A stretch of DNA of 5,590 bases, taken from UBA668 sp041178405. GTDB taxonomy: Bacteria > Actinomycetota > Acidimicrobiia > Acidimicrobiales > Ilumatobacteraceae. Positions 4,825 through 5,590 of this stretch are shown piece after piece; within the stretch, counting starts at the first letter, position 1, and the number at the start of each line of letters is the position of its first letter. The stretch spans positions 1 to 5,590 of the forward strand of contig JBEGVK010000097.1 of NCBI GenBank assembly GCA_041178405.1, written 5' to 3'. The notes below the pieces were generated by a model. It worked only from the letters and a program-made list of their open reading frames with translations, made no database searches and had not been told where the DNA came from. Made by a program: the position numbers and the translations under genes.

Positions 4825-5590
4825 ATGATCCCCTCACTGCTGTTCGATCGCAGCGTCGTCACTATCCGCCACGACGAGCAGGTGAATGCCCTCCTCGAGA
4901 TCACCGCGCCGGCAGCGCCCACGGCGACGCGAGCACCGCTCGACATCGTCACCGTCATCGACCGTTCGGGCTCGATGGCAGGTGATCCATTGCGCGCCGT
5001 CATCGCTGCCGTCTCCGACCTGCTGCGCATCGCCACGCCGGTCGACCGCATCGCTGTCGTCACCTTTGACGACAGCGTCGAGGTCGTGCTGCCGCTCGCC
5101 TCACACGATCCGCACTCGGCAGCGCGTGCAGTGCGCGGCATCACGTCGCGCGGCTCGACCAATCTCTCTGGGGGATGGCTGAAGGCGGCGGAGATCCTCA
5201 CCACGAGCGGCCGGCCCGAGGCCGTCAAGCGCATCGTGCTGCTCACCGACGGCCACGCCAACAAGGGAGTCACGGGCCAGGAACAGCTCTCCGAGATGGT
5301 CCGCAGCGACAGCAACCCCGACATCACGTCGTCGTTCATCGGCTTCGCCAACGGCTACGACGAAGTGCTGCTTGCCAGCCTCGCTGATGCCGGCCGCGGC
5401 AACGAATACTTCTGCGCAACAGCCGACGATGCAGGCCCCGTGTTCCGCGCCGAGTTCGACGGCCTTGCCACGGTCGTGGCACAGAACGTCAGCGTGGAGA
5501 TCACGCCGACCGACGCCGTGGCAGCGATGCGCGTGCGCAACAACTACGTCGTGCAGGACGGTGCCGGCGGCCGCATCACCGCCCAGATCG
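4825..5590 (+). CDS. vWA domain protein, 3' end beyond the window
   Basis: The open frame runs from ATG 4825 to the window edge, giving 255 residues with no stop. It contains a complete metal-ion-dependent adhesion site: Asp46-x-Ser48-x-Ser50 in VIDRSGSM, Thr112 in RGSTNLSGG and Asp142 in LLTDGHANKG. Such domains bind a divalent metal and usually mediate protein-protein contacts. After the domain, GFANGYDEVLLASLADAGRG (181-200) and VAQNVSVEI lead into a beta-rich region seen in the bacterial vWA group often labelled Ca-activated chloride channel-like, a label that says little about function. There is no signal peptide or membrane helix in the visible part, so it is probably cytoplasmic. The start is supported by AAAGGA upstream and by the family beginning shortly before the vWA strand. 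It diverges from the DUF4236 gene. The partner is unknown; vWA proteins often work with an ATPase or kinase-signalling gene, which may lie to the right. Confidence 0.9.
   Translation, partial: MIPSLLFDRSVVTIRHDEQVNALLEITAPAAPTATRAPLDIVTVIDRSGSMAGDPLRAVIAAVSDLLRIATPVDRIAVVTFDDSVEVVLPLASHDPHSAARAVRGITSRGSTNLSGGWLKAAEILTTSGRPEAVKRIVLLTDGHANKGVTGQEQLSEMVRSDSNPDITSSFIGFANGYDEVLLASLADAGRGNEYFCATADDAGPVFRAEFDGLATVVAQNVSVEITPTDAVAAMRVRNNYVVQDGAGGRITAQI

Noticed and set aside
4704..5351. Minus-strand open frame of 215 codons opposite the vWA gene
   Set aside because: The plus strand has an intact metal-binding vWA domain in this stretch, while the minus-strand product is Ser/Arg/Thr-rich with no motif. 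It is a shadow, even though the terminator-like hairpin lies just beyond its end.

Overview
The window is about two-thirds G+C and densely coding. It suggests a high-GC actinobacterium, most likely of the Acidimicrobiia (Ilumatobacter-like). The main clue is a secreted subtilase with a tail of 'RLLDTR...GGICV...D-x-x-GW' repeats, a tail type I associate with that group. The assignment is an inference from protein style and base composition, not a measured placement.

Layout: four genes run leftward and one runs rightward. On the minus strand, in transcription order, they are: a 77-residue DUF4236-type protein with one C-terminal membrane helix (4290-4523); a large secreted proteinase K/aqualysin-type serine protease with three C-terminal repeats (1434-4148); a PglD/NeuD-type sugar acyltransferase (661-1293); and a short PglC-type membrane phosphoglycosyl transferase (5-661). 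The last two overlap by one base (TGATG) and form a translationally coupled pair for modifying and loading the first sugar of a surface glycan. The protease is separated from its neighbours by about 140 bases on each side, so it may or may not share their transcript. On the plus strand a von Willebrand factor A (vWA) domain protein starts at 4825 and runs off the right edge.

The 301-base divergent gap (4524-4824) is the only sizeable non-coding stretch and holds the most unexplained structure. It contains a long GC-rich hairpin that is fully paired only in the minus-strand RNA and is followed by a pyrimidine/U-rich tail. It also contains a second perfect hairpin closer to the DUF4236 gene and a bipartite motif, ATGTCC-N5/6-CATGTCA, present twice in the same orientation. 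Together these suggest a regulated, structured leader for the DUF4236-protease side and possibly a shared control region for the vWA gene.

No tRNA, rRNA, CRISPR array, insertion sequence or phage gene was seen. The many long open frames on the plus strand across 40-4280 are GC-rich shadows of the minus-strand genes. I did not find convincing evidence of a wholly new system. The least explained parts are the divergent region and the DUF4236 protein.
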